From Allacma fusca (lineage: Eukaryota; Arthropoda; Collembola; Symphypleona; Sminthuridae), in contig CAMXBY010000005.1 in assembly GCA_947179485.1 (NCBI GenBank), forward strand, positions 372,001-436,000: a stretch of DNA of 64,000 nt. The letters are read 5' to 3'. The notes below the pieces were generated by a model. It saw nothing but the letters and a program-made list of their open reading frames with translations, was not told where the DNA came from and made no database searches. The position numbers and the translations under genes are program-made. Below are positions 46,990 to 59,569 of the stretch, in pieces; the stretch's first letter is position 1, and each line of letters opens with the position of its first letter.

Positions 46990-48480
46990 TATTATCGCTA
47001 TTTTTAGCATTCCATAACCTGAATCACTCCTATCCACAATCTAAAAATGCTACTGTTATAAAAACGAATTATTATGAACTCCAGTCATAACCTACCTGGC
47101 TCCCATCAACTACCACCAATTTCCTAAAATAAGCCTCCCCCTACCGGTGACCTTAATATTATCGGACTAGCGATACCAGTGAATCAAATTTAAAAGTAAT
47201 AGTGCAGGTGCAATTCTTCATGAAATGGCCAACTTCTCAGGTGTTACGGAATACCAGAATAATTTTGTATCTGACACGGATCAATTTCTAACTGCTCATG
47301 GATAATTAGGAGAATCCAGGAGAATTGAACAAAAATGCAGAAACAGTGACAAGCGGCATAGCTGAATGAGATAATAAGCGAAACGAGAGTGACTATGTAC
47401 TCTTGGCTGTCTCTCAATTAATTTCAATAAAAAATAATTCAAAATATTTTGTAAGCCACATTAACAAACCTGCGTTAATAAAAACGAAATTTCAGCACAG
47501 CTACTATCAACCACCGAATGAGTGCAACTCACTTTTACTTGCTAGTGATTAACTACATAACGTGCTGTTAGTCATCATGAGTAAGAAGGATTATGGGTAT
47601 TTAAAGTATGTGTCTAACCAAATATGCTCCTATTTTGAAAAATACTTTAGTTAGTTCAAATTAAGGTTATGGTCAAGTTATGGTAAAATCCATAATGGTC
47701 AGCAACGGAAACATTACTTAAAAACAAAGCTGTGAATTTTCAAGTAATTGTGGAAGAATAATTATCCATTACTAAAGACTGAATAAAACGTGACTTTCAT
47801 AGTCAAGTCGGGTCCATAGTAAAGTCTGGAATTTACTTGATTTGTGCGCGCCACTGTTTGGCATTGGAATAATAGTTAAAACTCATTTGTAGCTACTGAG
47901 AATTGAATTTTTGATTTAGGAAGATGGCAATTAATTTTCCCATGCAAAAACTGGGTTTATTTATGTGGGATGGACGGGTAGAGGCAATACGTTCCTCCAC
48001 ATTAACAGCAACGGGTCAGGTAAGCTAAAACAACTGGTAATTTTATGGGCAGTGTAAAGTATAACATCTTTAAGAGGGGGATGCTCTACGGGCATAAATA
48101 ATTCCCACAGGCTCCAGCTATAGCTGACAGTGCTTACTGCCTTTTGAAGCATTGCTGAAGAATTTAAAATTGAGTTTTATTTGACAAGATCTATCATGGT
48201 TAATTTGGATTACAAAATACTGCAGATTTTTTGTCAGAAATTAATTGTAAGTTGGCTGTACGTATTTACAAAACCGCAGTATCAGTCAGAAACTGATCAA
48301 AATTTTAACCATGCGTTAAATGTTTGGCTCCTGTGAACTCACATTCAATGAGACAGGATAAAATATGAAGGTCCTAACTAGCACACCGTAAAAGAGTCAA
48401 ATTTATGAAATTTTCGAAATTTAGTCCATTAAAATGCGTCTGCTCAAAATGCTGGTACTCTTGTTGCCTTAAAGACATGT
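46990..48480. other. No recognisable gene
   Basis: AT-rich. An exon-like plus-strand block (ATTTAG acceptor, ATG at about 47924, CAG/GTAAGC donor at 48019) encodes only MAINFPMQKLGLFMWDGRVE plus a dozen residues. I recognise no family and consider it doubtful. Confidence 0.3.
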
Positions 48481-48490
48481 TATGGAGTTA

Positions 48491-49363
48491 CGAGAAAACT
48501 CCGCGGGGATTTTTACACGGAGTTATTTACGCAGAGAAAACTCCACGGGAGATTAATATGCACGGGTGGAGATAATTACGCGGAGAAAATTCCTTCGTAG
48601 ATTAATAATATTTTCAGTAGAATATTTTGAGACAGTACCAGTACGAATTGCGCCAGTGAATTATTTAAATTCATAATGCCAAAAATAATGATTGGGTACC
48701 ACTGTAAATACATGTCATGAAGATGAGATGGTCAAAGATGAGATGACTTCAACAAATTAAATTTTAGCCCAGGGCTGCATTTATCGACTCGTTACTTTCT
48801 ATACATATTGTCATTGATTAACGCAAATCAATAAAGGCGGTACAACGCTGACAAATGCATGAAACCCGCATAGCAGATTATTAATAAATAATCTTCTTTG
48901 CCACTCTTCCCAGCAGCATAATTCACAATGTCTTCCTCTAGTGCTTTATGGGTGCTTTCATTATGCGTTAATGTTACTATGTTACCAAGTGCATTTTATG
49001 ACTACTGTTTTGAAAAACACATTTCTATAAGAATAAAATTCATGTGTTACAGATAATAATTACTCCGCGTAAAACTCTCCTGCGGAATTTTCTCTCACTT
49101 GGCATTTCAGAATTCGCTAGCACAATTTGTACTGGCAGTGTCTCACAATATTGTACTGAAAATATTACCCTTGGCAGTTAAATTGTTGTTTCCGGATGTA
49201 GTTTAAAATGCAGCATAATAATCACGGAAGGAATTTTCTCCGCGTAAATTTCTCTCACGTGGCGTAAAAATCTCCACCGGAATTTTCTCCGCGTAATAAT
49301 CTCCCGCGGAGTTTTCGCGGCGTACAAATCTCGGCGTAAAAATCCCCAGCGGAGTTTTCTCCG
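48491..49363. repeat. Foldback element with CTCCGCGG motifs
   Basis: Left arm 48491-48700 and right arm 49110-49363 are inverted, both iterating CGGAGAAAACTCCGCGGGGA-like text followed by ATATTTTCAGTAxAATATT and GTACxAATTG. A ~400-bp AT-rich centre separates them. No clear target duplication. Confidence 0.75.
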
Positions 49364-49535
49364 AACACGCTTGCGTTTGGTCCTAAAATCGAAGGGTTGG
49401 CTTCCAGCACCAATTTAAATAATGTCTGTCGAAATATGCAATCGAAACCCTATATCCTGGTCCTAAAATCCTACACATCTCTTGATCCGTCCAGTGTGGG
49501 CATTGGGCATACTATAGCTCGTCCCGAGTTTGAGT

Positions 49536-50424
49536 CAGAGCTGCTTTCAGGTATCAAAAAATCAAGATCCGTACCTGAACCTGACCCACGCCTGAAATAT
49601 CGGGTTACATTTTTTCGTCGACCCCAACTTGGCCCTCCGGATCCGAGTTAATATCCGCACCTGTCAGGTATTGCTTGGCTACCCGCACCTGAAAAAATAC
49701 CTGAGGTGCGGATCTCAAACAAACCCGACTTTCATTAATTTTGTTAGAGGAAACTTATAAACATAAGTTGTATCCCAAGACATTATCAAAGTACATATTA
49801 TTTACAAATGACATGAAGTTACAAATGCAAAGATTTGTACTAATTTTAATTGAGTGATAGATTTAGAAAGAGACCGCAGATAATCATCATGCTTTTCGAA
49901 ATTTAAAGAAGTTAAGGCACAAGTATACACGAAACAGATTCCAAATTGATGATGTCTATGTCTGCTACAACGCTAAGGCTATGTATGCATATCATGAAAT
50001 TAATTAGCAAAGTTTGCCTGTGTGTTAATTTAATTGATATGGTGGCTCTCACGCATGACTAAGTCCCACGTGCCTTTCAGCAATGTAAAGCTACATTAAC
50101 GTTCAGTTCAGAATGAGTTTCATTCACGTGAACTTAAAGTTAAATTATTGCTGGAAAAAATAATTCAAAAATACCTGAAATTGCAAGTTCGGGTTCAGGT
50201 ATTTTGAATTCGTCGTACCGAACCTGTACCTGACATTGAGCTCAGGTATATTTTTTAAACCAAAACTTGATTGTAACCCGACCTGTAATATCAGGTGCGG
50301 ACCATGAATGTACCCGCACATGACCAGAATCTCAGGTACTTTTTTTGTAGCGTACCCGAACTTGACCCGAACCCGACCCGGCGGGTATTTTTCAGGTACT
50401 ACTTGATACCTGCAAGCAGCTCTG
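49536..50424. mobile_element. hAT-like miniature element, CAGGTACCTGACCCG type
   Basis: Termini CAGAGCTGCTTTCAGGTATC and GATACCTGCAAGCAGCTCTG. Perfect 8-bp target duplication GTTTGAGT (49528-49535 and 50425-50432). The interior iterates ACCTGACCCG/CAGGTATTTT around a unique core. It is inserted into a GAGTACGAGTA-motif tract. Confidence 0.93.
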
Positions 50425-50432
50425 GTTTGAGT

Positions 50433-50690
50433 AGATACTCGAGTTTCGAGTACGAGTATGTGTTCAGTACGGTATCAACTTAAGATTGGTACTTGTACTC
50501 GTCGGTCGAGTATCCGTTTTCGTACTCGAACTTGAGTATATTTCTAACGAGCATCAGAGCGAGTACAAGTACGTCCAAAGAACTTAAACCAAACCAAGCG
50601 GGAATTTGGCCCGACAATTCGAGTACGGTACGGATAACTATTCGACCAGTGAGAAGCTATAGATCATACCCATGACTGCGGCCTTGATAC
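50433..50690. repeat. GAGTACGAGTA simple-motif tract
   Basis: Iterations of ACTCGAGTTTCGAGTACGAG and related text, continued on the left side of the preceding insertion (49505-49527). Probably the interior of another miniature element, with termini not identified. Confidence 0.6.
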
Positions 50691-50754
50691 ATGTATACTT
50701 ATCATGTGTGCAGTGTCCGGTATAAAATTACCTGGTACCGCAGTTTATTGAGTC

Positions 50755-50965
50755 CGCCAGTGCCATACATGTACAAAGGGCATACTAAGGTTACTTTTGA
50801 CCCCCTTTGGAAAATAAAAAAAATCCTAGACCCTCCGGCCCTGCCGAAGGCGGGCCGGAGGGTCATGACGCCTTACGTTAAAGTTATTCGAAATAAAGTA
50901 GACTAGACGGTAGAGTTTAAATTTGAAAAGCCTTAGAAACTCAAATTCATTCGAAATATGGCAGA
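50755..50965. repeat. Dispersed repeat with GC-rich hairpin, copy 2
   Basis: Matches 19245-19450. Here the hairpin is CCCTCCGGCCCTGCC - GAAGG - CGGGCCGGAGGG. Confidence 0.75.
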
Positions 50966-50969
50966 AAAT

Positions 50970-52065
50970 TCCTGTCACGTTTTGACACCCTGCTGGCGGC
51001 CAGGCTACATATTCTAGTACAGCCTACTCTTTAAAGTTTAGTCTAAAACAAGTCCAGTTTAGTCAAGTCAGCTGTATGTTTAAGTGGCAATAGTCAATTC
51101 TAGTTCTACATTTAATTCTGCAGTAATTTGGTTCCCTTGTCAAGTCTAGACAATTCCCCTAGTCACATTGTATTTTTTATAAATATTCATGTTGATTATA
51201 CACATAAAAACTATTGGTTTCATAAACTTATAGAGTGAATGAAACTATATGGTGGAGTTCAAAATTTTCAGATTTTAGCGCTTACCTCTAACAAAAAACT
51301 AGCTCATGTCAGGGGTAGGATTTTTACAGGAAGACGGAATGATTCTTCCCAAGGGAATATTATTTTTTTCAGTAGGAATTTTTGAAATCGTTGAGAACCT
51401 CCCTCCAGGGAAATACATACATAAGACCCAGCATAGAAATTCATATTTTACATAGAGATTTACAAAAATCCGATCATGGTTCATGTTTATTTGCATCAAA
51501 CCACGTCAAATGAGAAAAAACACGTGTAATTTACAGGATCAATACAATAATAATGTTCAGCATGATTTTCTTGCGCAGGCAACAATTTATTGTCAGTCTG
51601 TGAACTAGTTAGGTTTTGCAACTTTAACAGTTGGTTTCGAATCAAATTGTTCAAAGAAAATATAATGGCTTTATAAAAAGTTATTTTGAATTTTACTTGC
51701 AATTTGAAAATATTAATAAAAGCTGTTTTGCAAAAATCAATACTTTAAATTATATAAAATAATGTGAAAATGTATTCTAGCTTTTCTTAAAATCAATTTG
51801 ATTGTTAAAAAATAAATTATAACCAAAATTATATTTAAAAAATCAAACCGAGATATTTTTAGCTCTTAGAATTAAAAAAACTGATATTGTTGAATCGGGG
51901 CAGAATTAGAACAGTAATGAACGAAACAAAGCATCTCGGGTGTTTCATAAGAATTAATTCGTTAAACTTAATATGTAACTTCGCATTCGAGATGCATTGT
52001 TTCGTTTATTCTTGTTTTAAATCCGTCCAGAGTCGATACTGGTTGATTTTACTTTTAAGAACTTA
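50970..52065. other. No recognisable gene
   Basis: AT-rich, short frames only. GAAACAAAGCATCTCGG (about 51922) and CGAGATGCATTGTTTCG (about 51990) form a small inverted pair. Confidence 0.35.
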
Positions 52066-52071
52066 AAGGTA

Positions 52072-52246
52072 CAGGAAAAACTCGATATAACGGATGGCTC
52101 TACAACGGAAATTTAGTTACACCGGACAGATTTATTTGTCCGGCTCCCATATAACCAATGCTAAAATTATTGCATACAACGGACATTTTGTATTGCAGAC
52201 AAATTTTACTGGTCCCCTGGGAATCCGGTATATCGAGTTTTTCCTG
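52072..52246 (+). mobile_element. pogo-like MITE, 175 bp, copy 1
   Basis: Termini CAGGAAAAACTCGATATA and TATATCGAGTTTTTCCTG, flanked by TA. The end sequence and TA duplication resemble pogo/Tigger-type Tc1-mariner elements. An extra copy of the right end (ATCGAGTTTTTCCTGTA, to 52264) follows directly. Non-coding; open frames here are chance. Confidence 0.88.
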
Positions 52247-52289
52247 TATCGAGTTTTTCCTGTAGGTCCTCTGTAATCCTTCGAGTCAT

Positions 52290-53025
52290 AATTTTTGTTC
52301 GTGAGATCTGTATCTAGTTTTTTAATTCCTTATTTTACCCCCTCCATCGATTCCGCTCACCTTCACTAACTATTATAAACGATTGTTGTTTCATTAAAAT
52401 ACATTATTAAACCGAAAATGCGTCGGAGAGAAATGAAATGAGGACGACTGCACGCACTATTATTGTCGATGGCGGTAATACATGTGTGCAGTTGTGCATA
52501 CTATATACATGATATTTGCATACAAAGAATGTTTCTAGTGAATGAGCTTCTACCGCAGCGCTGTTTAAGGCAGTAATGCTTGTATGCCATTTAGATGAAT
52601 CCCTTTGTAGTATTCTCATTTAACTGCGCAACCAAAGGCACATGAGAAACAGGCCCAATGTATGGAAATTGATATTTGCGAGACACCGATATTCTCGACA
52701 CATTTGGCGATTTTTATGGCGTTATATCGGTGGTAAAATGGCGATGTTTCCAAGAATATCGTCTCGGCATTATCGTATTTGGCATCCCTATTACCCACCA
52801 TCCCGAAATTTATTGAGGCACCCTAAAACACGCCCAAAAACTTCAGTTGCCTTGTATTTTAGTAAAATTTAGTTTACCTTATCAATTTTGGGGAACTGAT
52901 GGCAAATTATATCACAAATTTGCTTTCGAATACTTTGACTGCAAAAACTTCAAATACCGCATTCTCTCCACTGTCCATTGTCTCTTCCTCGTTTGACTAG
53001 TGGTATTTGAAAGCAACAAAATAAT
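52290..53025. other. No recognisable gene
   Basis: Short frames only. The pair TGGCGATTTTTATGGCG and GTAAAATGGCGATGTTTCC near 52705-52750 is not a clear repeat. Confidence 0.3.
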
Positions 53026-53027
53026 TA

Positions 53028-53760
53028 GGTTCTTGATTATTACGTCACTTGATTTTTGAACACGAACGCCAGAAAATCCATAACGCTATCAATACAGGAA
53101 AAACTCGATATAACGGATGGCTCTACAACGGAAATTTAGTTACACTGGACAGATTTATTTGTCCGGCTCCCATATAACCAATGCTAAAATTATTGCATAC
53201 AACGGACATTTTGTATTGCAGACAAATTTTACTGGTCCCCTGGGAATCCGGTATTTCGAGTTTTTACTGTACATGACAGCTACATCATTTTAATTCATTT
53301 AATGTCTTAATGTATTCATGGAGGACTTACCCAAAGTTAGAATTTAATAAAGTTGGTTAAAAGATGATGACTGAACGTATAAGCCGCACTATCCTTTATA
53401 CTAATTTGAAAGTGATTGTCATGATGGTGGCAGTCGTCACTTATGTAAATGACATGTTGAAGCATAGCGGTTCATTTATTTTCATTCAAGCAAAACAAAA
53501 GTATGTGATTTTTAATAAAAAAATTAACAATTATTTGTTTTTCGCATTTCTTTTTTGCTGACTTGGTCAGGCTTAAGTTATAGTAACAAAAAAAAACGTT
53601 ATTACAACTTAAGCCTGGCCAAGTAAATAAAAACTAATGCCATTTTAGATCACAAAAAATTAAATAAAAAACAAAAGAAATACTGCAATGCTCAACAAAA
53701 AGTTACCAACAGGACAAGTTACTATCTTGCATCTTGGAATGCCTGATTTGAAATTTGCCT
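53028..53760. repeat. Dispersed repeat D, copy 2
   Basis: Same order of blocks as 40360-40900, interrupted by the pogo-like MITE at 53095. Includes a hairpin CAGGCTTAAGTTATAGTAAC ... GTTATTACAACTTAAGCCTG (53570-53627). Confidence 0.75.
53095..53269 (+). mobile_element. pogo-like MITE, 175 bp, copy 2
   Basis: Same length and sequence as copy 1 with a handful of substitutions (for example the right end TTTTTACTG). Flanked by TA; inserted in repeat D. Confidence 0.88.
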
Positions 53761-53999
53761 TATTAACTCTTTCTTGGAGAAAGACTAATTTCATTTGCAA
53801 ACATTTGGGAATATTGAGGGCCGGAGTAAAAGTAGAAGATTTCCCTTAAATATTACATACCCAATGAGCCGCAATAACAATTCCCTTCGCGATGCAGCGT
53901 GGTCAGAATGAAATTCTGCTCACGAGAATTTTTCCTTCAACCGTATAAACTTGAAGAACCCACAGGGCCAGAGACTATTTAGTACCTGTGATGCCGTCA

Positions 54000-54330
54000 C
54001 GAAATAACACGGGGAAAATATTTGAGTCCTAAAATTCTCCCGTCCCGATCAAATCCATTCCGAAATGCCACATTCTAAGGAGTACCTTTCAGAGTGACAA
54101 CTCTAAAAGGTATAATCTTATAGGAAGAGTTACCCGCATTCTTTACATAAATGGAATGGTCCCACTGCGCAAATAGTTTTGTGTTGTTTTCCCCTCCGAC
54201 ATACTGTATTGTCCCCGTCTGATTCGACTTTAATCCAATGTAAGTAAAAAAGGATTTGACTACAAAAAACGACTTGGCTAAACCAATGTTAAGATATCAC
54301 ATCTAAAATACTTCAACTCTTTCTTGGAGA
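54000..54330 (-). repeat. Reverse copy of the 13.3-13.7 kb backbone
   Basis: Contains GTATACGGTTGAAGG-, GTGGGACCATTCCATTTAAA- and TACAAAAAACGACTTGG-type blocks in reverse complement to 13380-13740. Confidence 0.7.
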
Positions 54331-54498
54331 AAGACTGAATTCAATTGCAAACATTTTACTCAGATAGAGCCAGAGTATAAACTCAGCCGTACGGGCATTC
54401 TGTAACATAGTAGTTTATTTCTTGCTTTCATTTATGCAAAAAATGCTTTAAAATAAAAATCAAAGCATTTTTTCTTTTTAATATTTATTTTTTGTTTA

Positions 54499-54673
54499 CA
54501 GGAAAAACTCGATATAACGGATGGCTCTACAACGGAAATTTAGTTACGCCGGACAGATTTATTTGTCCGGCTCCCATATAACCCATGCTAAAATTATTGC
54601 ATACAACGGACATTTTGTATTGCAGACAAATTTTACTGGTCCCCTGGGAATCCGGTATATCGAGTTTTTCCTG
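54499..54673 (+). mobile_element. pogo-like MITE, 175 bp, copy 3
   Basis: Near-identical to copies 1 and 4 (differences include ACGCCGGACAG and AACCCATGC). Flanked by TA. Confidence 0.88.
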
Positions 54674-54689
54674 TACTTGGACAGGTTTA

Positions 54690-54960
54690 CGTTGTATTAA
54701 CCAAGTGTTACTATACCGCAATGCTAAACAAGTTACTATTTTGCACCTTGGAATTTGTATGGTTAAATCGAATAAAATACAACTTGCTTATTGTGTACGT
54801 CTTTGAATATTTAGTAGTGTGACTAATAGGGTCAGTCATCAGTCATCATGTTTTAACCAACACTATTAAATTCGGACTTTGGGTAATTCGTCCATTAGCA
54901 CATATCAGACATTAAATTAGTTAAAATGATGTAGCTGTCATACATTGGTAGCGATTTCCG
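54690..54960 (-). repeat. Dispersed repeat D, copy 3 (reverse)
   Basis: Reverse complement of 40480-40720, e.g. GATGTAGCTGTCAT and GACTTTGGGTAATTCGTCCA. Confidence 0.7.
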
Positions 54961-54964
54961 ATGG

Positions 54965-55430
54965 TTCTTCTTTTTATTACAAAATGAGACTTGATTAAAG
55001 TAGTTACGTATTAGGGCCAAAATAAAATGTTATGTGTCAAGAATAACCTGCTAGAATAACCAAAGTGGTCTACATTGGATGCACTCTTGATCTGAGCAAA
55101 ATTTCTCACGTGCATTTTTACTATTGACAAAATCGACCACTTCAGTTAATTTTTATATACCATTGGTGTTTTCCTACTACGTGTCTTCATAAATTAGTAG
55201 TGAAAGGTTGTTGTAGACCATTTCATTATTGTGAATTTAAGGCTACGTGCTCGTATTTCATTTTGCATGATTATAGCTTCTGAGGGTAACAATTATTGTG
55301 TTCAGCAGAAAATTCTGTCCTGTCCTGAAATTGTCTTGGCACAATTATGCGCCCCGATCCCGTCCCGAAATAACACGGGGACAATATCTCAGTCCCAGAA
55401 TTGTCCCGTTTCAATCTTAAGATTGATTTG
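54965..55430 (-). repeat. Reverse copy of the 10.4-10.7 kb backbone
   Basis: GTCCCGAAATAACACGGGGA, TTCTGAGGGTAACAATTATT and GTAGTGAAAGGTTGTTGTAG correspond to 10650-10390 in reverse complement. Confidence 0.7.
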
Positions 55431-55533
55431 GATGGAAGTAGATCTAACTTCAACTTGGGTCTTTATCTGTATAATTTGAATAAGTAATTAAAATAAGCGT
55501 CACCGGCATAGGTATTTACTTCTCACGTAAATT

Positions 55534-55649
55534 ACGTAGGGGCAAAACATATGTATTTTGTATGTCCAACAGCTACAACATGAGCAATGTAAACGTAGGG
55601 GCAAAACATATGTATTTTGTATGTCCAACAGCTACAACATGAGCAATGT
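55534..55649. repeat. 58-bp tandem duplication
   Basis: Two head-to-tail copies of a 58-bp unit (CGTAGGGGCAAAACATATGT ... ATGAGCAATGTAA), essentially identical. The 120-codon frame running through it (55558-55920) has no recognisable domain. Confidence 0.9.
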
Positions 55650-56119
55650 AATGGAGAAGGTAAATTACTTTCTGAGTCAGGGTCAGAGCACACAGCAGAC
55701 ACTACAGCCGATAAGCGCGGCACACACAGGAAAGAGCGTGAGACGAAATGAGATGAGAAAGACTAATGGGGCATTAAAGTACAACATGTACATATCTTCA
55801 ACTCTGAAGGAGATTCATCCCGCCTTGTATATAGTCCATCTTATTTATCCTTCAATTCAAGTACTTATAACGTCTGCAATAGCAACAAGTACTATTACGA
55901 AGATTTCCATATGGTCATAAAATATCGCACAAGTTCGAACGCACTGTGTTTACAATTTATTTCCTAAATTATTTACTTATTTTAAAGAATAACTTTATAA
56001 TTGGTCCCTGCAATAATTAGTTGAATATATTTTGTTTTAAGAATAAATGATGCGTGCCAGATGTTATATTTTATTTGGTCTATTACAGCAATAATAATTA
56101 CTGTAATAGACCATTATTA

Positions 56120-56294
56120 CAGGAAAAACTCGATATAACGGATGGCTCTACAACGGAAATTTAGTTACACCGGACAGATTTATTTGTCCGGCTCCCATAT
56201 AACCAATGCTAAAATTATTGCATACAACGGACATTTTGTATTGCAGACAAATTTTACTGGTCCCCTGGGAATCCGGTATATCGAGTTTTTCCTG
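56120..56294 (+). mobile_element. pogo-like MITE, 175 bp, copy 4
   Basis: Perfect match in outline to copy 1 without the extra right end; flanked by TA. Confidence 0.88.
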
Positions 56295-56295
56295 T

Positions 56296-57006
56296 AATTC
56301 AATTCACCTTTTGAATCGAATTGAATTGTTTTCTTTGAATTCCAATTCAAAACAATTTCAGGCTGAATCAAAACCGATATTGTAACCAAGGATAAGATTA
56401 GCACCATCTTTGCGTCAATATAACCAGCATTAAAATGTGTTAATGTTTTTAGGGTGGCGTAAGCCTCATTATAAGATAGTGCTGTCCGTGGATGCTTGGA
56501 ACTGTTTGTCCCGACGTTTTCCTCCGAACCAATTTTGTTCGAACTTTTTGTGAACATTCTTTAGGCCACTCTCTTCGAGGATTTATTCTTCATTGGTTGA
56601 AATCGTAATGCGTGTTCGTACGTAAAAAAATCAAAAACGACTAACTGTTCCACCGATTTCAATGGAATTTTTTACACTTACCAGTCAGTACTACTAGCTT
56701 AATATTTTCAAAAATTATCAAAATTTTATTTTTTTCAAAATTTTGCATTTTTTAAATTAGCTCAACGTAATACTATAAAAAGGGTAAGGAGAGATGGCTT
56801 TAGCTGACACGCCACCCTAGCCACCTTTGCAATATTTAAATATGCCCGGCGAACCAAATGGTTTACAATTCAGTTCAGTTCATGGAGGGAACTGAATTGA
56901 ATTGAATTGTTTTTTACTGAACCGAATTGAAACACAAATTTTAATCCAGTTCAGTATTTGAACTGGATTGAATTGTTTTGAATTGAATTGAATTGTTCCG
57001 ACCACT
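56296..57006. repeat. AATTGAATTG simple-motif element, ends unclear
   Basis: Both sides (56296-56360 and 56870-57000) iterate AATTGAATTG/CAATTCAATTC around a unique centre. The right end TTGTTCCGACCACTA would fit a TAGTG-type terminus, but the left partner is not visible. The next element (57015) inserted 8 bp beyond this end. Confidence 0.55.
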
Positions 57007-57014
57007 ACTTCGAG

Positions 57015-57960
57015 TAGGGTTCCCACTTTTTTGAAACGTCATTCCGGGACAAAATAATTTTAAATTTTGTTTACGTGTACACGATTCCTAATTGCATTTT
57101 TCAGCCTTTTTGGCACCTAATAACATAATAATAATAATCTGCCCAGTGCTGGAAGTAAGGAAAGCCAATTCCACAAATTCACATTACTGTTTTAAAGAGT
57201 CTAGTCTCTGCGCAGACGAGCTAGATTCGCTACAAACCTTTAAAGCTAAACCTTCAGCATCCATTAATACCTTATTAAGTGCGTTTTTGCGTCATACACA
57301 GCGTTGTGTATAATGTGATATTTGCAATTAGCAGCAACAATTGGTGGATTTTCTTTCTGGAATTTCTAAAACACATAATTTTGGCGACCGTAATTTACGA
57401 TCGCATTGCTCGCACTGTAACAGCAAAAATGTTGAATTTTTAATCGTCTCCAGATTTTGCGGGTTAAAAAATTTGAACTTTTTTAGTTCCAGCACCTGCT
57501 TTCTCTAAGTTTTTTGAACTTTACATGTGAGATTTAACAAACCCAAATTCTTCATACTTCACGAAGAAAGTCGCTTTACACATTAAAATCCTAGCAGGGG
57601 TCTGGTTATCTTTGCCATTTCGACGTAACCAATTTTTTGAATTGACAACCTCTTCCCATATAGAATTGAAAAACCTAGACCTTTTTAATTATTACCTGAT
57701 GCTTAAGCGATTTTGCTTGTAATCACATTTTTATGATTTTATTAGTTTTATGTAGATGGCACATAGGCTCTCGTTTGAATCGAGCTCCTCTAGAACGATA
57801 TATTATATTTTTGTCTTAAAAACTCTAATAATTTTCATAACTTTATGAGATCGACATTTCCGGGACAATTACGTGTCCCGGAATACACCCTTCCGGGACA
57901 CTGGACAACGACTGTCATTCCGGGACTGTCCCGGCCATTCCGGGACGTCTGGGAACCCTA
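57015..57960 (-). mobile_element. hAT-like element with transposase remnant, TTCCGGGAC type
   Basis: Termini TAGGGTTCCCA and TGGGAACCCTA (perfect 11 bp). Perfect 8-bp target duplication ACTTCGAG (57007-57014 and 57961-57968). The ends iterate CATTCCGGGACAxT. On the minus strand about 57310-57125 reads IIHNAVYDAKTHL and, in a neighbouring frame, DAEGLALKVCSESSSSAQRL and CEFVELAFL. This resembles the HNA..A....DIExLVLKxYSHFSxSxKRxEELKxFCEFV segment of DUF4371-type hAT transposases. So this is a degraded, internally deleted hAT element. Confidence 0.9.
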
Positions 57961-57974
57961 ACTTCGAGGTATAT

Positions 57975-58400
57975 AAATACTACTTGTGAGAGGAGAACAA
58001 AGGAGCCGGGAGAGTCAGACTTCTCAATTTGCATATTTACTTCCATCTATTTAGAACCACACTGAGGCGGCAGATTCCTAAGAGGGAGTGCATTATGAAA
58101 AGTTATGGAAACTATAAAACGTCCATTAAAACAGAAATTAAAAGAGTTTCAAGCACAGAGCCCGGTTGGATGTAATTTATTGAACAGTCCTAGACCCTAC
58201 CTTCTGTCTGATTTTTTTTTGCAATCGTGCCCTAGTCGTGAAGATCTTGTCTGATGTAGGAATTCATTCCATGGATAAATATTCGATGGTATAATATTCT
58301 AAATCTCTACCGTGGTCAGGATCGGGGCTTGATAATGCGCCGGGCATCCAGCCAGATTACAGAATTCCTTGCCAGGGAGTATTCAAATAGAAAAGGGTTT
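57975..58400. other. No recognisable gene
   Basis: Unique AT-rich sequence; nothing supported. Confidence 0.35.
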
Positions 58401-58404
58401 GAGA

Positions 58405-58600
58405 CAACATTGAGGCATAGATGGGCCTTTTTGTCTCCCTCTGCCTCCTTGAGCGAGGGATAGGTTATATTGTGGAAGCACTCTCCCTTGTCATCAATCA
58501 AACGACACGTTGCGGATTGTTCTCGTCCTCACCCTCGAGAGGGGATAATTTTAAAATTCGCCCCCTCCCTCGCGCTCGTTATTTTATATTGCACGTAAAT
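58405..58600 (-). mobile_element. Truncated copy of the 23389-24601 element
   Basis: Starts CATAGATGGGCCTTTTTGTC and runs through CTCCCTCTGCCTCCTTGAGC, CATCAATCAAxCGxCACGTT and CTCGCGCTCGTTATTTTATA. This is the reverse complement of 24601-24410. The other end is missing. Confidence 0.8.
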
Positions 58601-58719
58601 GAACCCCCTACAATCTCTGTGCTTTCAAAAAAAATTTCACGGACACTTGGTAAAAATATGACAGCTTCAAAATGTATTCTCTTCAATGTTAAATTTCGCT
58701 TAAACTTTCCTTAGTGACT

Positions 58720-59560
58720 TGTTTGGTTGTTCACAATCCCGAAGTGTATTAAGTAGCCCACGGAAACTCTGAAAAGCCCATCCTCACAAGCGATAACAAA
58801 ATATTTTTTTTCTACTAAACACAATTCAATACTTCCGACAGATAAAATAGCGCAAATTCGTGAAATTGAGAAGAATTCTAAACCAATGCCAAGTCGAGCA
58901 CTACGATCCAGTTTCACGAAAGGGACAAAATTGGATTGAAAAGCAGTGGGACATGCTACGGTAGTTAAAATAAATTTTTTAAAGAGACTCCTTATAATAA
59001 TTTTGAACTTATTTAAATTATTTTATGTCAATCAGTACTGCAAAGATGCTAAACTGATTTTGCCTCTCCTGCATCCTACCTATACATTCAGTTTAGGAGG
59101 GGCCTTCCTTCTTGCCCATTTGTGCAATTGCTAGGCCTATATCCTTACCTACAAGTAGGCATTTGCCCCTTCCTACATGGGACCCTATACTGTCGAATTA
59201 AATTATATTTTGATTAAAATTCATAATTACATTTTGCTGTCTTTATTTTAGCAAATTTATTATGGACATATAGCATTAGTTTAAAAAACAATTAGGCTAT
59301 CCCTCATATGCAACAATTATTCAGCAAACACTCACAATTGTTTGTTACTTTCTTATGTATCATATTTTTAAACAAACTGATTGTGAGTACTTCTTCAAAA
59401 TTAATGTTACTCATGCAATATGTGAAAACTCCTATTGATTGATCGTATTGCACGTTACAGTAAGTATATAAGCATCGAGCAATCACATACAATATATGTA
59501 TATGTACTTAGTTATGTATGGATATTATTTTGAATGGGAAATCTCACGTGCCCCTACAGT
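58720..59560. other. No recognisable gene
   Basis: AT-rich with short frames only. Confidence 0.35.
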
Positions 59561-59569
59561 AGCCTGACA

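Noticed and set aside
47921..48018. Exon-like block MAINFPMQKLGLFMWDGRVE with splice-like borders
   Set aside because: Only about 32 codons, no homology recognised and no partner exon found.
52094..54721. 60-70-codon frames repeated at 52094, 54527 and 54585
   Set aside because: They are copies of the 175-bp non-coding pogo-like MITE read in various frames.
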